From CAYPFY01 sp964410105 (GTDB lineage Bacteria; Bacteroidota; Ignavibacteria; UBA10030; SZUA-254), in contig CAYPFY010000013.1 in the NCBI GenBank assembly GCA_964410105.1, positions 37,756 to 101,755 of the forward strand: a stretch of 64,000 bases of DNA, given 5' to 3'. This document shows, piece by piece, positions 41,905-51,853 of this stretch (position 1 is the stretch's first letter; every line of letters begins with the position of its first letter). Both the position numbers and the translations under genes were made by a program. Under the pieces are notes generated by a model, which saw only the letters and a list, made by a program, of their open reading frames with translations, was not told the DNA's origin and made no database searches.

Positions 41905-44900
41905 TCACCGCAGATAAATCATTTTCTCTACTCGAGAGAGTACTTCGTGATCCTGTTTAGTCGCGAATGTGAGTCTGAGAAAATACACTCCCGAAGCTAA
42001 GCCTGAAGGCTGGAATGTGAGGGATTTCCACCCAGCATGCTCCTCTGCGTCGCAGAGTGATCGCACTTCACGCCCCAACGCATCAAAGATGGAAATTACT
42101 ACGTGACCGTCCGATGGCAGGTAATACCTAATGCTTGTGCTCGGATTAAATGGATTGGGATAATTCGCCTCCAGCTTTAAGTCGTGGGGCTTTCCTGGCG
42201 GTTCGGACACTCCAGTTGGACTAGTTCCGTACTTTACAACGGTGAACACGCCCCACCTTCCATTGCTCGCAACGGAGTATCCTCCGATGTAAGCATTTCG
42301 CAATTGGTCAACAAAGACTCCCAAATTGGTAACCGCCGTTGTATGAATATCTGTCTCGGTGGCTGTCCACTGCGGGCTGCCGCCGATCCCAGCATATTTG
42401 ACCGTCACAAGGGCTGGATTGCCCCCCTCGGAATAGCTCTCGCCTGAAACGTAAATTTCCCCGGCGTTGTCTACTGCGACACCCTTTGCGTCATCGACCC
42501 GATGTAACGCGTCGTCAAGCAAAGCGACCCAAAGCAGAGACCCGTCGGCTGAGTACTTTAAGGTCGCGTAATCCCTCCCGGTTCCATTTCCAGTGCTGCT
42601 ACCGGTAATAATCACATTGTCCGAGTCGTCGAGAGCGATTGCCATCGCCCTGTCCGCGCCATTTCCATCGCCATTGTATCGCGACGCCCAAAGTTGATTG
42701 CCGTTGGAATCATATTTCACCGTCAAGAAATCAGCGCTTTGAGACACTCCCGAGTATCCGGTCACGTAGACTCCACCCGCCCCATCAATGGTAATCGCTC
42801 TCGGTACGCTCAATAATGCTGACGAATCGTGGTAACGGGCGACCCAACGTTGGACCCCGGTTGGGCTATACTTGAGTGTAGCAAAATCGCCCATGCTGGA
42901 GCCCGTTACGTAAATATTATCCGTCTTGTCGATGGTTAAGGCCGTAGAGCCGTTGAATGATCCGGAGGAGAGAGAATAGTGTGCCTCCCAGAGCTCCTCT
43001 CCAGTCGTGTTGTACTTCACGGTAGTGTAGTCGGCCGAGTCGACGGCCGATGTGGTAATGACGACATCGCCCGCATCGTCGATCGCCATTACGTTCCCTT
43101 TGTTGATATAGTTCTGTGCACCACTCCGAACCTCTGTCCACTGCCGAGACCCAAGGGAGTCATATTTTATCGTGATCGTGTAGGGGGTATCATTTTGGGG
43201 GGTTGTGGAGACGCCGACAACATAGACGTTGCCCGACGGATCCATCTGAACTGACCAGGGTGTGTTGAACGAAGAGGCAACAGGCTGATAGTGGGATGAC
43301 CACCTGAGGGACCCACCCGAGTCGTATGCGAGGGTTGTAAAGAATGAACCTCCTCCGGATGCGCTTTCACCGACGATGGCGAGATTTCCCACACGATCGA
43401 CAGCGAATGCAGACGCCGTCTCCTTCGATGTGCCCGATCCGCCATGTTGAGCGGCCCAGCGGAATGTGCCATCGAGTGTATATTTTAAAGTTAGAAAATC
43501 AGTAGCATTCGTGATGGTGTGGGTTCCACCTGTCGAGTAGACGCCCCGACCATGATCTAGTGCCACCGCCAGAGGTTGGTTGTCAGATCCGGTAGATCCC
43601 GTGTATCTGGATGTCCACACCTCTTCGCCCGCCCGGGAATACTTGATAATCACAGCAGCGGTTCCGGAATCCGGTACGTTGCTTGAACCGATGACGTATA
43701 AGTTACGCTGAGAGTCCGCTGTAATGGCAACGAGTAGATTTACGGACCCAATAGGGCCCTGGTATTGTCTTGACCAGAGTTCATTCCCGCCGCTATCGTA
43801 CTTGATCGTGACAAATTGGAGCCGAACCGAGGCATCTGTGGTTCGCCCGGCAACATAGACGTTGGCGGAATCATCGATGACCATCCCAACGGCAGTATCA
43901 TCTGAATTAGCCTGTCCATTGTACCGGGATACCCATTGTCGGATTCCATCTTTGTTGTACTTAACTGTAAGGATATCAAGTCCTGTTCCAGCACCACCAC
44001 CGTGGCCGGTCACGTAGACGTTTCCTGATCTGTCCAGAGAAATTGCGAGAGCAATATCGTCGGAGTTTCCTGTGTCGTTATAAGCGACCGCCCACTTCTC
44101 GACACCAGAGGAATCATACTTCAATGTCAGAAAATCGTCATTACCTGTTGGCCCAATCGTTCTCCCCGCGACATACGTATTCCCATCCGTATCGATCGTC
44201 ATTGCGCTTGGCGCATCGTATCCATTTCCGGCTCCGTTGAACCGGGCGGACCAGATCTGCTTCCCATCGCCATCATACTTGATAGTGATGACATCCCCGA
44301 AGGTCACACCGTCAATACCATATCCCGTTACGAGGACATTTCCCTTGGGATCAATGGCTAAAGCTGCAGCATCGTCCTCCAAATCTCCAGGCCCGGCGTA
44401 CCGCGCCACCCATTGTTGGACCCCATTTGAATCATACTTGAGCGTGCAGAACTCCCCATGCCCCGACGCGTTGTGGCTCGAGCCTGTGAGATAGACGCTG
44501 TTGGCGGCGTCGACCCCAATGGAAGATGGAATATCGTCGAAGCTATCCGGTCCATCATATCGTCTCGTCCACAGCGGCGTCCCGTTTGAGTCATATTTGA
44601 CAGTCACATAATCGATCCCCGTAAACGTGCTATCACTGGTGCCTGTAATGTAAATGTTGTGCGACCCGTCGACCACGATAGACCTCGCCTGGTCGTCGCT
44701 GGGGAATAGTCCGGACCCGTACTTGCGGACCCATTCGGGGGTGCGACGGTACGAGCTCGAGGTCGGCGACTCCAACAAGTTGTGTTTATTCATCGTGCCA
44801 GGGTCTTGGCGTCTGTAGCTGTCTGTTCGGCCAACTATCCGTGAGTGATCCTTAGCTGGTCGGTTTCCTCCGGGCAAGTTTCCGGAATCCGCGGGCTTGA

Positions 44901-44949
44901 CTCCAGGCTCCGAAACCAATAAGCACGTAAATAGGGTATAAACAGACAA
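41905..44949 (-). CDS. T9SS-secreted SBBP-type beta-propeller protein
   Basis: The protein of about 1014 residues is built from some 16 repeats of about 52 residues with the SBBP pattern ('DYVTVKYDSNGTPLWTRRYDG...SIVVDGSHNIYITGTS'). It ends in a T9SS tail (NYPNPFNPST...LGREVRSL...GVYFLRL...KMIYLR). The open frame from TTG at 44949 has a weak leader and no ribosome site. Six codons upstream a CTG (44967) with AAAGGA 6 bases before it would give a proper signal peptide (NRTASLSVYTLFTCLLVSE), so the true start is probably there or was an ATG until recently. It belongs to the A/T-richer patch of propeller genes. Confidence 0.82.
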   Translation of the reverse strand: MSVYTLFTCLLVSEPGVKPADSGNLPGGNRPAKDHSRIVGRTDSYRRQDPGTMNKHNLLESPTSSSYRRTPEWVRKYGSGLFPSDDQARSIVVDGSHNIYITGTSDSTFTGIDYVTVKYDSNGTPLWTRRYDGPDSFDDIPSSIGVDAANSVYLTGSSHNASGHGEFCTLKYDSNGVQQWVARYAGPGDLEDDAAALAIDPKGNVLVTGYGIDGVTFGDVITIKYDGDGKQIWSARFNGAGNGYDAPSAMTIDTDGNTYVAGRTIGPTGNDDFLTLKYDSSGVEKWAVAYNDTGNSDDIALAISLDRSGNVYVTGHGGGAGTGLDILTVKYNKDGIRQWVSRYNGQANSDDTAVGMVIDDSANVYVAGRTTDASVRLQFVTIKYDSGGNELWSRQYQGPIGSVNLLVAITADSQRNLYVIGSSNVPDSGTAAVIIKYSRAGEEVWTSRYTGSTGSDNQPLAVALDHGRGVYSTGGTHTITNATDFLTLKYTLDGTFRWAAQHGGSGTSKETASAFAVDRVGNLAIVGESASGGGSFFTTLAYDSGGSLRWSSHYQPVASSFNTPWSVQMDPSGNVYVVGVSTTPQNDTPYTITIKYDSLGSRQWTEVRSGAQNYINKGNVMAIDDAGDVVITTSAVDSADYTTVKYNTTGEELWEAHYSLSSGSFNGSTALTIDKTDNIYVTGSSMGDFATLKYSPTGVQRWVARYHDSSALLSVPRAITIDGAGGVYVTGYSGVSQSADFLTVKYDSNGNQLWASRYNGDGNGADRAMAIALDDSDNVIITGSSTGNGTGRDYATLKYSADGSLLWVALLDDALHRVDDAKGVAVDNAGEIYVSGESYSEGGNPALVTVKYAGIGGSPQWTATETDIHTTAVTNLGVFVDQLRNAYIGGYSVASNGRWGVFTVVKYGTSPTGVSEPPGKPHDLKLEANYPNPFNPSTSIRYYLPSDGHVVISIFDALGREVRSLCDAEEHAGWKSLTFQPSGLASGVYFLRLTFATKQDHEVLSRVEKMIYLR

Positions 44950-45203
44950 GCTTGCAGTCCTATTCAGAAGTTATCCTTTCTGCAGAAAATGGCCTGAGGG
45001 GGGTCGCGGAATGCGCCCCTAGAATCGTTGCAAGTCTCGTCTGCAGAGTGGTCAAACGTGCCCTCGTCAACGAAACATCGTAAACCACTGTCCGAAGAAA
45101 TGGGGGAACCTCACCTCCGATCCAATACTTTCCAGGAATATCTCGTTGAACCCGGGTGAGCCACTTGCAAGAATCCAAAAATGGGCCACTGCCGTAGAAG
45201 TCA

Positions 45204-46490
45204 TCACCTGAGGAGTGTCATTTTGCGAGCATCTGTGTGGTTCTCCACCTGAAGTCTGTATATGTATATCCCGCTGCTCACCGAAGAAGCATCCCATACC
45301 GCCTTGTGCGTGCCAACCGCGAAATGTAGATTATCGAGAATCGTTGCTACCTCCCGTCCTAGGAGATCGAAAACTTTCAGTGTCACGATCGATTGAGTTG
45401 ACAATGTGAATTCGAAGGTCGTTGCAGGATTGAAAGGATTAGGATAATTCTGGCGAAGACTGAAATCTTGCGGAGTGTCGCTCCACTGTGGACCAACACC
45501 CAACGCGCTCGAAAGTTTATTCTGCCAGACTCCTCCTCCGTGCCCGACACCCGCGAAAATATCGGTGGAACCCACACCAAGGGCGTTTACCTTGTAGCTA
45601 TTTGGCAACAAGGAGCTGTGCCAATGCTCGCCGTTATCAGTCGATGCGAAAACACCATTCCCCCACGTACCCGTAAAGAGAGTGTTGCCGTCGAGACTCG
45701 TGATGACAGGCTGAATCTTTAGATTCGTCAATCCGTTATTTGCAGTTCGCCAATTCCCTCCATAATCGTTCGTGACAAAAATTCCACTGCCAAACGTGCT
45801 CGCAAATAAGATCGTGTCCTGAAGAACAGTGAAGAAGTACACAGAACTATCCGCGAGACCGTTATTCCTGGCCTGCCAACTTTCGCCGTGATCAGTCGAC
45901 AGGAAAACCCCGCGTCCAGTCCCGGCAAAAATGCTTGTGCCGCCACCTCTGTCGCGAGCTGCACCAAATCCTTGCACATTGAAATTGGTTAATCCATTGT
46001 TTGCAGCTTGCCACGTTTCGCCGTCGTTACATGAGCGAAATATACCAGCACTGGAAATTCCCACAAACAGACAGGAATCGACAAGAGTAATACAGTACCC
46101 GCTCGTCGCTGATAACCCGTTGTTCACCGGCTGCCAATTTAATCCACGGTCGCTGGATCGAAAAACACCATTAGATGCGGTCACCGCGAATAGGAAAGAA
46201 TCCTTGACTGCAAAGCCATAAATTATCTCCGTGATTTCCATCCCGTAATTTGTAGGCCGGAGCCAGCTTAGCCCGCCATCCGAAGACAGATACATGGCAT
46301 GGTCGGTCCCCACGAAGACGTTGCTATCGCTGACCATAATAGCCCCCACATAGTAGCTTGCGGGAATGGGTGTCTGAACCCACTGGGCCTGGCAGGTTAT
46401 GAGCACTGTGAAGAAAATGAAAGCGCCCAGTATCGATCGTCTCACGTCGCTAGTCTCATATCCCACCCATGCGACTGGGATGGCCGGCAT
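45204..46490 (-). CDS. T9SS-secreted YCF48/BNR propeller protein
   Basis: The protein of up to 428 residues has a signal peptide (RRSILGAFIFFTVLITCQAQ), then seven repeats with Asp-box patterns ('SSDGGLSW', 'SSDRGLNW', 'STDHGESW', 'STDNGEHW'). The C-terminal T9SS sorting domain is NYPNPFNPAT...LGREVATIL...GIYIYRL...KMTLLR. A GTG at 46445 gives a cleaner signal peptide than the ATG at 46490; both are in frame. A sigma-70-like promoter inside repeat copy A lies about 160-200 bases upstream. Confidence 0.82.
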   Translation of the reverse strand: MPAIPVAWVGYETSDVRRSILGAFIFFTVLITCQAQWVQTPIPASYYVGAIMVSDSNVFVGTDHAMYLSSDGGLSWLRPTNYGMEITEIIYGFAVKDSFLFAVTASNGVFRSSDRGLNWQPVNNGLSATSGYCITLVDSCLFVGISSAGIFRSCNDGETWQAANNGLTNFNVQGFGAARDRGGGTSIFAGTGRGVFLSTDHGESWQARNNGLADSSVYFFTVLQDTILFASTFGSGIFVTNDYGGNWRTANNGLTNLKIQPVITSLDGNTLFTGTWGNGVFASTDNGEHWHSSLLPNSYKVNALGVGSTDIFAGVGHGGGVWQNKLSSALGVGPQWSDTPQDFSLRQNYPNPFNPATTFEFTLSTQSIVTLKVFDLLGREVATILDNLHFAVGTHKAVWDASSVSSGIYIYRLQVENHTDARKMTLLR

Positions 46491-46623
46491 TGTCAGAATT
46501 TCGGGATTCCCAATCAGAGAGTGAATTGATTATCATAGACAAGATGGCGTGCTCCTGCATACGACCTGACTTCCATCAACGTGTCCTCTCTAGGTGCAAA
46601 GAGGGGTTCCAAGGATGGGAGTC

Positions 46624-46884
46624 GGATTGCCCATCAGTAATTACGCGAAAATACCCCGACTCTTTATCAAAGTCAATCCGTCCAAATCCTCCTTTCTTAG
46701 AAGGGTTTAAACGGTATCGTTTGCAACTGCTTTCGCATGGACTCGTGCTTATGTGAGCCATCATACTGATTCCAGCCTATTGTGTTAGCGAGGATTCACT
46801 CTGAGGACATTCCTATCTTCAACCCCATCCAACCTGGTGATAGAACGGCGCGAAGCCCCGAGCTTCATGCTCAGACCGAATTGG
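46624..46884. repeat. 261-bp direct repeat, copy A
   Basis: This stretch matches 49935-50195 in the same orientation without gaps and with about 22 mismatches by hand count. It lies upstream of the minus-strand gene ending at 45204. The best conserved part is the half nearest that gene, which contains the promoter; the far half carries most changes. Confidence 0.9.
46648..46676 (-). promoter_or_regulatory. Sigma-70-like promoter in repeat copy A
   Basis: Reading the minus strand: TTGACT (46676-46671), a 17-base spacer and TATTTT (46653-46648). Every base of this 29-base element is identical in repeat copy B, while neighbouring bases differ. It points at the YCF48/BNR propeller gene and predicts a leader of about 150-200 bases. 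Confidence 0.55.
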
Positions 46885-47315
46885 CGACGACGAAGAGGAT
46901 TGTCCCGAGCAGGTGGTAGTACGATTTATTCGTATGATCCTGCTTGATGGTGTTTGATAGGGTGGTTGAAATAGGATGTGGAACAAAGAACTGAACAAAA
47001 TATCACGGTTGTGAAAACTGATACCTTAGTATCCGATCGCTTTCTGGGGCAAAACCATAGGCGGTGGAACCGGCTTCGTAGCAAAGTGGCCTCCTAGAAG
47101 AGTTCAGGGATATGGACTCGCATCTGGTGCCGTTATGCTAAGGCATCGCGAGAGTGCCTTCGCCTTTGTGAACCAGCCGAAGATGACTCGCACCACGATG
47201 ATCAATGACAAAAGATAAAGCGCTATAATATTCTCAAACGAATCAGCGGCTGAATGAATTTCCAGCTTGCTCCCAAGTTGAAGGATCTAACATAGTCCGT
47301 AATTGATTCTTAGCT

Positions 47316-48641
47316 CTAGCGCATCAATAAGGCCCTCATGGAGGATGTTTTCGTTGGATTCCGCTTGATATAGGAAACCAGTTGAAAAACATAAAACCCC
47401 GTACCCATATCTTGGCCATATTGATTCCTGCCATCCCATGGCAAAATGGTGAAGCCAGGACTTGCATCTCCGGACCACAATTTACGTATCTCTCGCCCCA
47501 GAAGATCATAGACAGTAATCGAGACGAAACTGCGCTCGTTCAAGAGTATTTCGATTCTCGTTCCCGAATTAAATGGGTTGGGATATATGTGCAAGGAGTT
47601 CGATGGCGCAAGACAGGAGGGAGGATTGCCATCAACTTGCGTGACCCCTCCGTTAATGCTATGCAGAACAATTCCGTGACAACCTATCAACCATCCGTGG
47701 TAACGGTCGAGGAAAAAGAACTTGCGTGGCCGAAAACTGAACGGAGGCGAGTAACTGAATTGCAAATCCCAGTTACTTCCTCCGTCAGAGGTATGCCATA
47801 TCTCAGAATGTCCCCCATCAAGCCCGGTATATTGTGCCACCCATCCGTTGGAGGTGTCTGCAAATCGCACGCGAGTCGTATTCTCAGAGTATTGAAAAGA
47901 CAGCGGCGAAATCCACGTTTGCCCGCCATCCGCTGTCTTCCACACCTCGGAAGTGATTGCAGGGCCGTCGCCCGCGATCCAACCAGTTTTCGAAGTTATG
48001 AACTGCAAATCGGTGCGAGTTATATAACCCACATACCCAAGCGTGTCCCAGGTGTGGCCGCCGTCGGTAGTGTAATGAGGGTTATCGGCGTCGTCTGTTA
48101 ACCATCCGTTGATGGAATCAAGAAATTGTACAAGTGGGTGGCTTGCCGAGAACGTGCTTGTAGCGACGGATTCGGCGCTCCATGCATCTCCGCCGTCGAC
48201 AGTTCGGATCAATTTCGTCGTGTGATTCCCGTTTGACCAACCCGATCCGACCACCCACCCGTGGAGAGTGTCAAGAAAAAAAAGTTCATCTAGGGTGACG
48301 ACTGAGTCGAGTCCAAAAAATGATTGCAGGGAAGACCACTCAAAATGTCCACCTCCATCAGTAGTATGGGCGATCGAGTCGTGGCCGCCGAGCGCCCAAA
48401 TTCCAAGAGCTCCCACGCCGGACAATTTTCCGACATAGGCCGGTTGCGCATTCCAGGAGTACCCACCGTCGGTTGTACGTAGCAGCTTACCTCCTCCCGA
48501 GACCCAGCCACGTAGAGTGTCTGAAAAATATACACCGGACAGATCGTCGGCGATCGGCAATTGTTGCACATCCCATTGGCCTCGCGTGACACAGCTGGCA
48601 ATTAGGAGTATCATCACCAGAGCCAATGATCGTCGGTGCAT
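47316..48641 (-). CDS. T9SS-secreted YCF48-like propeller protein
   Basis: The 441-residue protein has a signal peptide (MHRRSLALVMILLIASCVTRG) and repeats typical of plant-photosystem-assembly-factor-like (YCF48) propellers ('LRTTDGGYSWNAQ', 'RGWVSGGG', 'VWKTADGGQTW', 'NGWV'). The T9SS tail is a variant (IYPNPFNSGT...LGREIRKLW...GFYVFQL...MRALLMR). The Asn-Tyr of the usual motif is replaced, but spacing is kept. It lies 52 bases downstream of the PQQ-like lipoprotein gene, so both may use the promoter in repeat copy B. Confidence 0.82.
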   Translation of the reverse strand: MHRRSLALVMILLIASCVTRGQWDVQQLPIADDLSGVYFSDTLRGWVSGGGKLLRTTDGGYSWNAQPAYVGKLSGVGALGIWALGGHDSIAHTTDGGGHFEWSSLQSFFGLDSVVTLDELFFLDTLHGWVVGSGWSNGNHTTKLIRTVDGGDAWSAESVATSTFSASHPLVQFLDSINGWLTDDADNPHYTTDGGHTWDTLGYVGYITRTDLQFITSKTGWIAGDGPAITSEVWKTADGGQTWISPLSFQYSENTTRVRFADTSNGWVAQYTGLDGGHSEIWHTSDGGSNWDLQFSYSPPFSFRPRKFFFLDRYHGWLIGCHGIVLHSINGGVTQVDGNPPSCLAPSNSLHIYPNPFNSGTRIEILLNERSFVSITVYDLLGREIRKLWSGDASPGFTILPWDGRNQYGQDMGTGFYVFQLVSYIKRNPTKTSSMRALLMR

Positions 48642-48693
48642 TACAATCGGTGTTACCTAAAAGTTAGCTCGATTCCAAGATGGCAGGTGATTC

Positions 48694-49794
48694 TTATTTG
48701 AATTGGTAGCCGATCAGCATGCCTTCCAGCCCGGTACTCTTGTAACCATTCGCGAATATCTTGCCATCCGAATCCCAAAACGCGTTGTCGAACGCCAGTT
48801 CATCTGATCCCAGAGTGAGAATATTCCTGCCAGTACTCTTATCCAAGATCAACAAATCGCCGAGCGACTTAAACATAACATACGATTGGTAGAAAGCGGG
48901 ATCGCGCACTATAGATCCCCTTGCATGGTAGGTCCACTTTAACACGCCGGTTGAGGCTTCCAATGCATAACAAGTTCCGTTTAGAGTACCGAAATAAACG
49001 ATGCCATCCGAAACTCGAGGTGTGCAATCCATCGGGGCATCTGTTTCAAACGCCCAGATTGAATCAGAGGTGGCCTTATCGAAGCAATAGAAATTCCTGT
49101 TCGAGCCAGCCACAAATAGCCGCCCATTCCATATTTCCACACCGCCCATGGAACCCCCTCCCTGTGATTTGCTCGGATCGTATGGGATACTTCTGCGGTA
49201 GAGAATTGTGGTATCCGCCGTGTTAATGGCATACAAATACCCGTCGGCAAACCACTTCCACGTAGTGAAATAGAGTGTATCACCAGATACGACCGGATTC
49301 GCTGTGTTCAGACCAACAATCGGCAAATACCAAACGGTATGCCCGTCTGACTTGGCAAGTGCTCTTATCACATTTCTATCGGTCGCGTACACGAAATTCT
49401 CCCCCGCAATGGGCATGGGCATGAACCCGAAGTCTGTTGCACTCCACACTATGGAAAGATCCCGCACATCGAGCGCATAGAGCGAATTGTCGCAGTTGCC
49501 CGTGTAAACAATAGAATCTCGGACGATTGGTATCCCCCGGGTGCAACCACCCGTTGAAGCACTTTGCAACAATTTACCGTCCTTCGTGACCTTATAGAGC
49601 TTCTCCGTGATATTGCTACTTGTCTTGAAGATCAGTGAATTATCGTACACTGAAAACCCAGTCGATGCGAGGGACTCAAGCTGAATCTCCCAGAGTTTGG
49701 TAAGCCGGTCCTCGCCAGTTTCAGTAGGGTGATCATGGCAGCCGACCAGGGCCTCGATGCACCAGAGTAATATGCATACCCAGCTTCGACGCAT
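48694..49794 (-). CDS. Lipoprotein with PQQ-like (Trp-docking) beta-propeller
   Basis: The 366-residue protein begins with a lipoprotein signal ending in LVGC, so it is probably lipid-anchored to the envelope. The rest is an outer-membrane-assembly/PQQ-dehydrogenase-like propeller: repeated 'LYALDVRDLSIVWSA', 'GDTLYFTT..', 'LYAINTADTTILYRR', 'CYALEASTGVLKWTY' blades. No PQQ-binding residues or heme site are evident, and it carries no T9SS tail, unlike its neighbours. The promoter in repeat copy B is about 165 bases upstream. Confidence 0.8.
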   Translation of the reverse strand: MRRSWVCILLWCIEALVGCHDHPTETGEDRLTKLWEIQLESLASTGFSVYDNSLIFKTSSNITEKLYKVTKDGKLLQSASTGGCTRGIPIVRDSIVYTGNCDNSLYALDVRDLSIVWSATDFGFMPMPIAGENFVYATDRNVIRALAKSDGHTVWYLPIVGLNTANPVVSGDTLYFTTWKWFADGYLYAINTADTTILYRRSIPYDPSKSQGGGSMGGVEIWNGRLFVAGSNRNFYCFDKATSDSIWAFETDAPMDCTPRVSDGIVYFGTLNGTCYALEASTGVLKWTYHARGSIVRDPAFYQSYVMFKSLGDLLILDKSTGRNILTLGSDELAFDNAFWDSDGKIFANGYKSTGLEGMLIGYQFK

Positions 49795-49934
49795 GTCAGT
49801 GTTGTATTGTACCCGTAACCTGCACTTGGAGATTCCTTACGGTTTGAAGAACATAGCTCCAGCTGGTGCTAGACAACGTGGTGTTGTTCTGAAGGTGGCT
49901 GGTGAGGGTCTGCATTCTGGACTGGTATGCAAGT

Positions 49935-50195
49935 GGATTGCCCATGACTAATTATGCGAAAATACCCCGACTCTTTATCAAAGTCAATCCGTCCAAATCC
50001 TCCTTTTTTAGAAGGGTTTAAACGGTATCGTTTGCAACTGCTTTCGCACGGACTCGTACCTATGTGAGCCATTATACTGATTCCAGTCTCTTGTGTTAGC
50101 GAGGATTCACTCTGATGACATTCCTATCTTCAACCCTGTCCCGCTTGGAGATAGATCGCCACGAAGCCCCGAGCTTAATGCTCCGACCGAATTGG
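49935..50195. repeat. 261-bp direct repeat, copy B
   Basis: This is the partner of 46624-46884, offset by exactly 3311 bases along its whole length. It lies upstream of the minus-strand PQQ-like lipoprotein gene. Copies A and B therefore bracket that gene and the next one, as expected if a 'repeat plus exported gene' module was duplicated, or if the repeat moved by recombination. Confidence 0.9.
49959..49987 (-). promoter_or_regulatory. Sigma-70-like promoter in repeat copy B
   Basis: TTGACT (49987-49982), a 17-base spacer and TATTTT (49964-49959) are read on the minus strand, identical to copy A. It would transcribe the PQQ-like lipoprotein gene and possibly the YCF48-like gene after it. 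Confidence 0.55.
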
Positions 50196-50376
50196 TGATC
50201 GGCCCGCCATTCGTCTTTTTTGAATACTGGAGCGAAAACGGCCTTTTCCGCATTTTTTCTGCATCAAATGTGCGCCCCGGCTTTCTCACACGTCAACTGT
50301 CATTTTATGATTTGTTTTCTTACTTTCTTGGCATGAGTTAAGGGTTTTCTCACGACGACCAAGATCCTTCCTTCCG
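50196..50376. other. Leader region of the first glutamate dehydrogenase
   Basis: The 181 bases between repeat copy B and the dehydrogenase start are T-rich near 50300-50335. A promoter for the plus-strand dehydrogenases must lie here or in the repeat; I do not see a convincing consensus. Confidence 0.3.
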
Positions 50377-51786
50377 ATGCCAAACAAAGAGTCTAGCTTC
50401 TTCGGCGATGTCGTCCGCAATTTCGACAGGGCGGCAAAGCACCTCCATTATCCCCCCGGCCTACTCGATCAGATCAAAGAGTGCAATAGCGTCTATCATA
50501 TAAAATTCCCGGTCCAGATGGACGACGGGGTGGAGGTGGTCTCCGCCTGGAGGGTCGAACATAGCCACCATAAACTTCCCACCAAGGGCGGGATTCGCTA
50601 CGATGAACGGGTGAGCGAGGATGAGGTGAAAGCCCTCGCCGCTCTGATGACGTATAAGTGTGCTATCGTCGATGTGCCCTTCGGCGGGGCTAAGGGGGGC
50701 ATCCGAATTAACCCACGACGATATTCCGAACAGCAGCTGCAGCGGATTACCCGGCGCTATACCGCCGAACTGGTCAAGAAAAGTTTTATCGGCCCCGGCA
50801 TCGATGTCCCGGCCCCCGACTACGGAACCGGCGAGCGGGAAATGGCCTGGATCGCAGATACGTATTCAGCATTTTATCCCGGCTCTATCGACGCTGTGGC
50901 GTGCGTGACCGGGAAGCCTATCAGCCAGGGAGGGATCCGCGGAAGGAAGGAGGCGACAGGCCGGGGTGTGTTTTTTGGGCTCCGGGAAGCTGTCTCGAAT
51001 GCTGAGGATATGAAAAAACTCCGGCTCAAACCGGGGCTCGAAGGTAAACGTGTCGTCGTGCAGGGCCTCGGTAACGTTGGTTACCATGCGGCAAAGTTTT
51101 TGCAGGAGGGGGGATGCGTGATTATCGCCATCGCCGAGTATGAAGGCGCAGTTTCTAAACCCGATGGCCTTGATGTGGAGGAGCTTGTTCGTCACCGCCG
51201 TAATACCCGCGCTATTTTGGGTTTTCCCGGAGCTACGAGTCTTCCAAAGACTGCCGACGCTCTCGAAATGGAGTGCGATATTCTGGTCCCGGCCGCACTC
51301 GAGAAACAAATTACGACCGACAATGCGCCCCGTATCAAAGCGAAAATCATCGCTGAGGGTGCAAACGGACCTATCACCGCGGACGCCGAGGAGATATTGC
51401 TCCAAAAAGGAATCATGATTGTTCCCGATATGTATCTGAACGCGGGGGGAGTGACAGTGTCGTATTTTGAATGGCTGAAGAATCTTCAACATGTCCGTAT
51501 GGGGAGAATGGACAAGAGGTTTATGGAGACGAGTCGCAAGGAATTCGTGAGATCACTCGAACAGACAACGGGGAAGTCTCTTTCGGAAAAGGAACGTCAG
51601 GCGCTCTCCCGCGGTGCCGAGGAGGTCGATCTTGTGAATTCCGGGCTCGAGGATACGATGATTAACGCCTATAATGAAATTCGTTCTATAGCAAAGGAAC
51701 GCTCGGTCGATCTTCGGACCGCCGCTTTTATCAGCGCAATCGATAAGGTCGGCAGATCTTATATCGAGTTGGGTATTTTCCCCTGA
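50377..51786 (+). CDS. Glutamate dehydrogenase, Glu/Leu/Phe/Val family (probably NAD-type)
   Basis: The 469-residue enzyme has the catalytic-lysine region VDVPFGGAKGGI, substrate-binding KGGIRYD, the PAPDYGTGEREMAWIADTY stretch and a Rossmann motif VVVQGLGNVGYHAA. It interconverts glutamate and 2-oxoglutarate plus ammonia. The closest layout is the GLUD1/archaeal-type enzyme rather than the NADP-specific bacterial type encoded next to it. The Glu after the coenzyme-binding strand (IAIAEYEGA) may favour NAD. No strong ribosome site precedes the ATG. Confidence 0.88.
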   Translation: MPNKESSFFGDVVRNFDRAAKHLHYPPGLLDQIKECNSVYHIKFPVQMDDGVEVVSAWRVEHSHHKLPTKGGIRYDERVSEDEVKALAALMTYKCAIVDVPFGGAKGGIRINPRRYSEQQLQRITRRYTAELVKKSFIGPGIDVPAPDYGTGEREMAWIADTYSAFYPGSIDAVACVTGKPISQGGIRGRKEATGRGVFFGLREAVSNAEDMKKLRLKPGLEGKRVVVQGLGNVGYHAAKFLQEGGCVIIAIAEYEGAVSKPDGLDVEELVRHRRNTRAILGFPGATSLPKTADALEMECDILVPAALEKQITTDNAPRIKAKIIAEGANGPITADAEEILLQKGIMIVPDMYLNAGGVTVSYFEWLKNLQHVRMGRMDKRFMETSRKEFVRSLEQTTGKSLSEKERQALSRGAEEVDLVNSGLEDTMINAYNEIRSIAKERSVDLRTAAFISAIDKVGRSYIELGIFP

Positions 51787-51853
51787 AGTTTGAATGATTC
51801 GCTCTGCACCCTAAATCTACTATGCCCCATGCACATTCTATAGGAGGTGATGT

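Larger units (their letters stand above)
46491..47315. other. Intergenic region holding repeat copy A and possibly decayed coding DNA
   Basis: Bases 46624-46884 are repeat copy A. Between 46885 and 47290 the minus strand contains hydrophobic reading stretches in two frames (for example IIALYLLSLIIVVRVIFG near 47190 and YYHLLGTILFVVANSV ending at 46872) with no start codon and intervening stops. These may be the remains of a membrane-protein gene, or chance. Confidence 0.35.

Noticed and set aside
46576..50072. Similar small minus-strand frames inside both repeat copies (TSPCESSCKRYRLNPSKK)
   Set aside because: Most of the differences between copies change amino acids, so nothing suggests coding; the shared promoter explains the conservation better.
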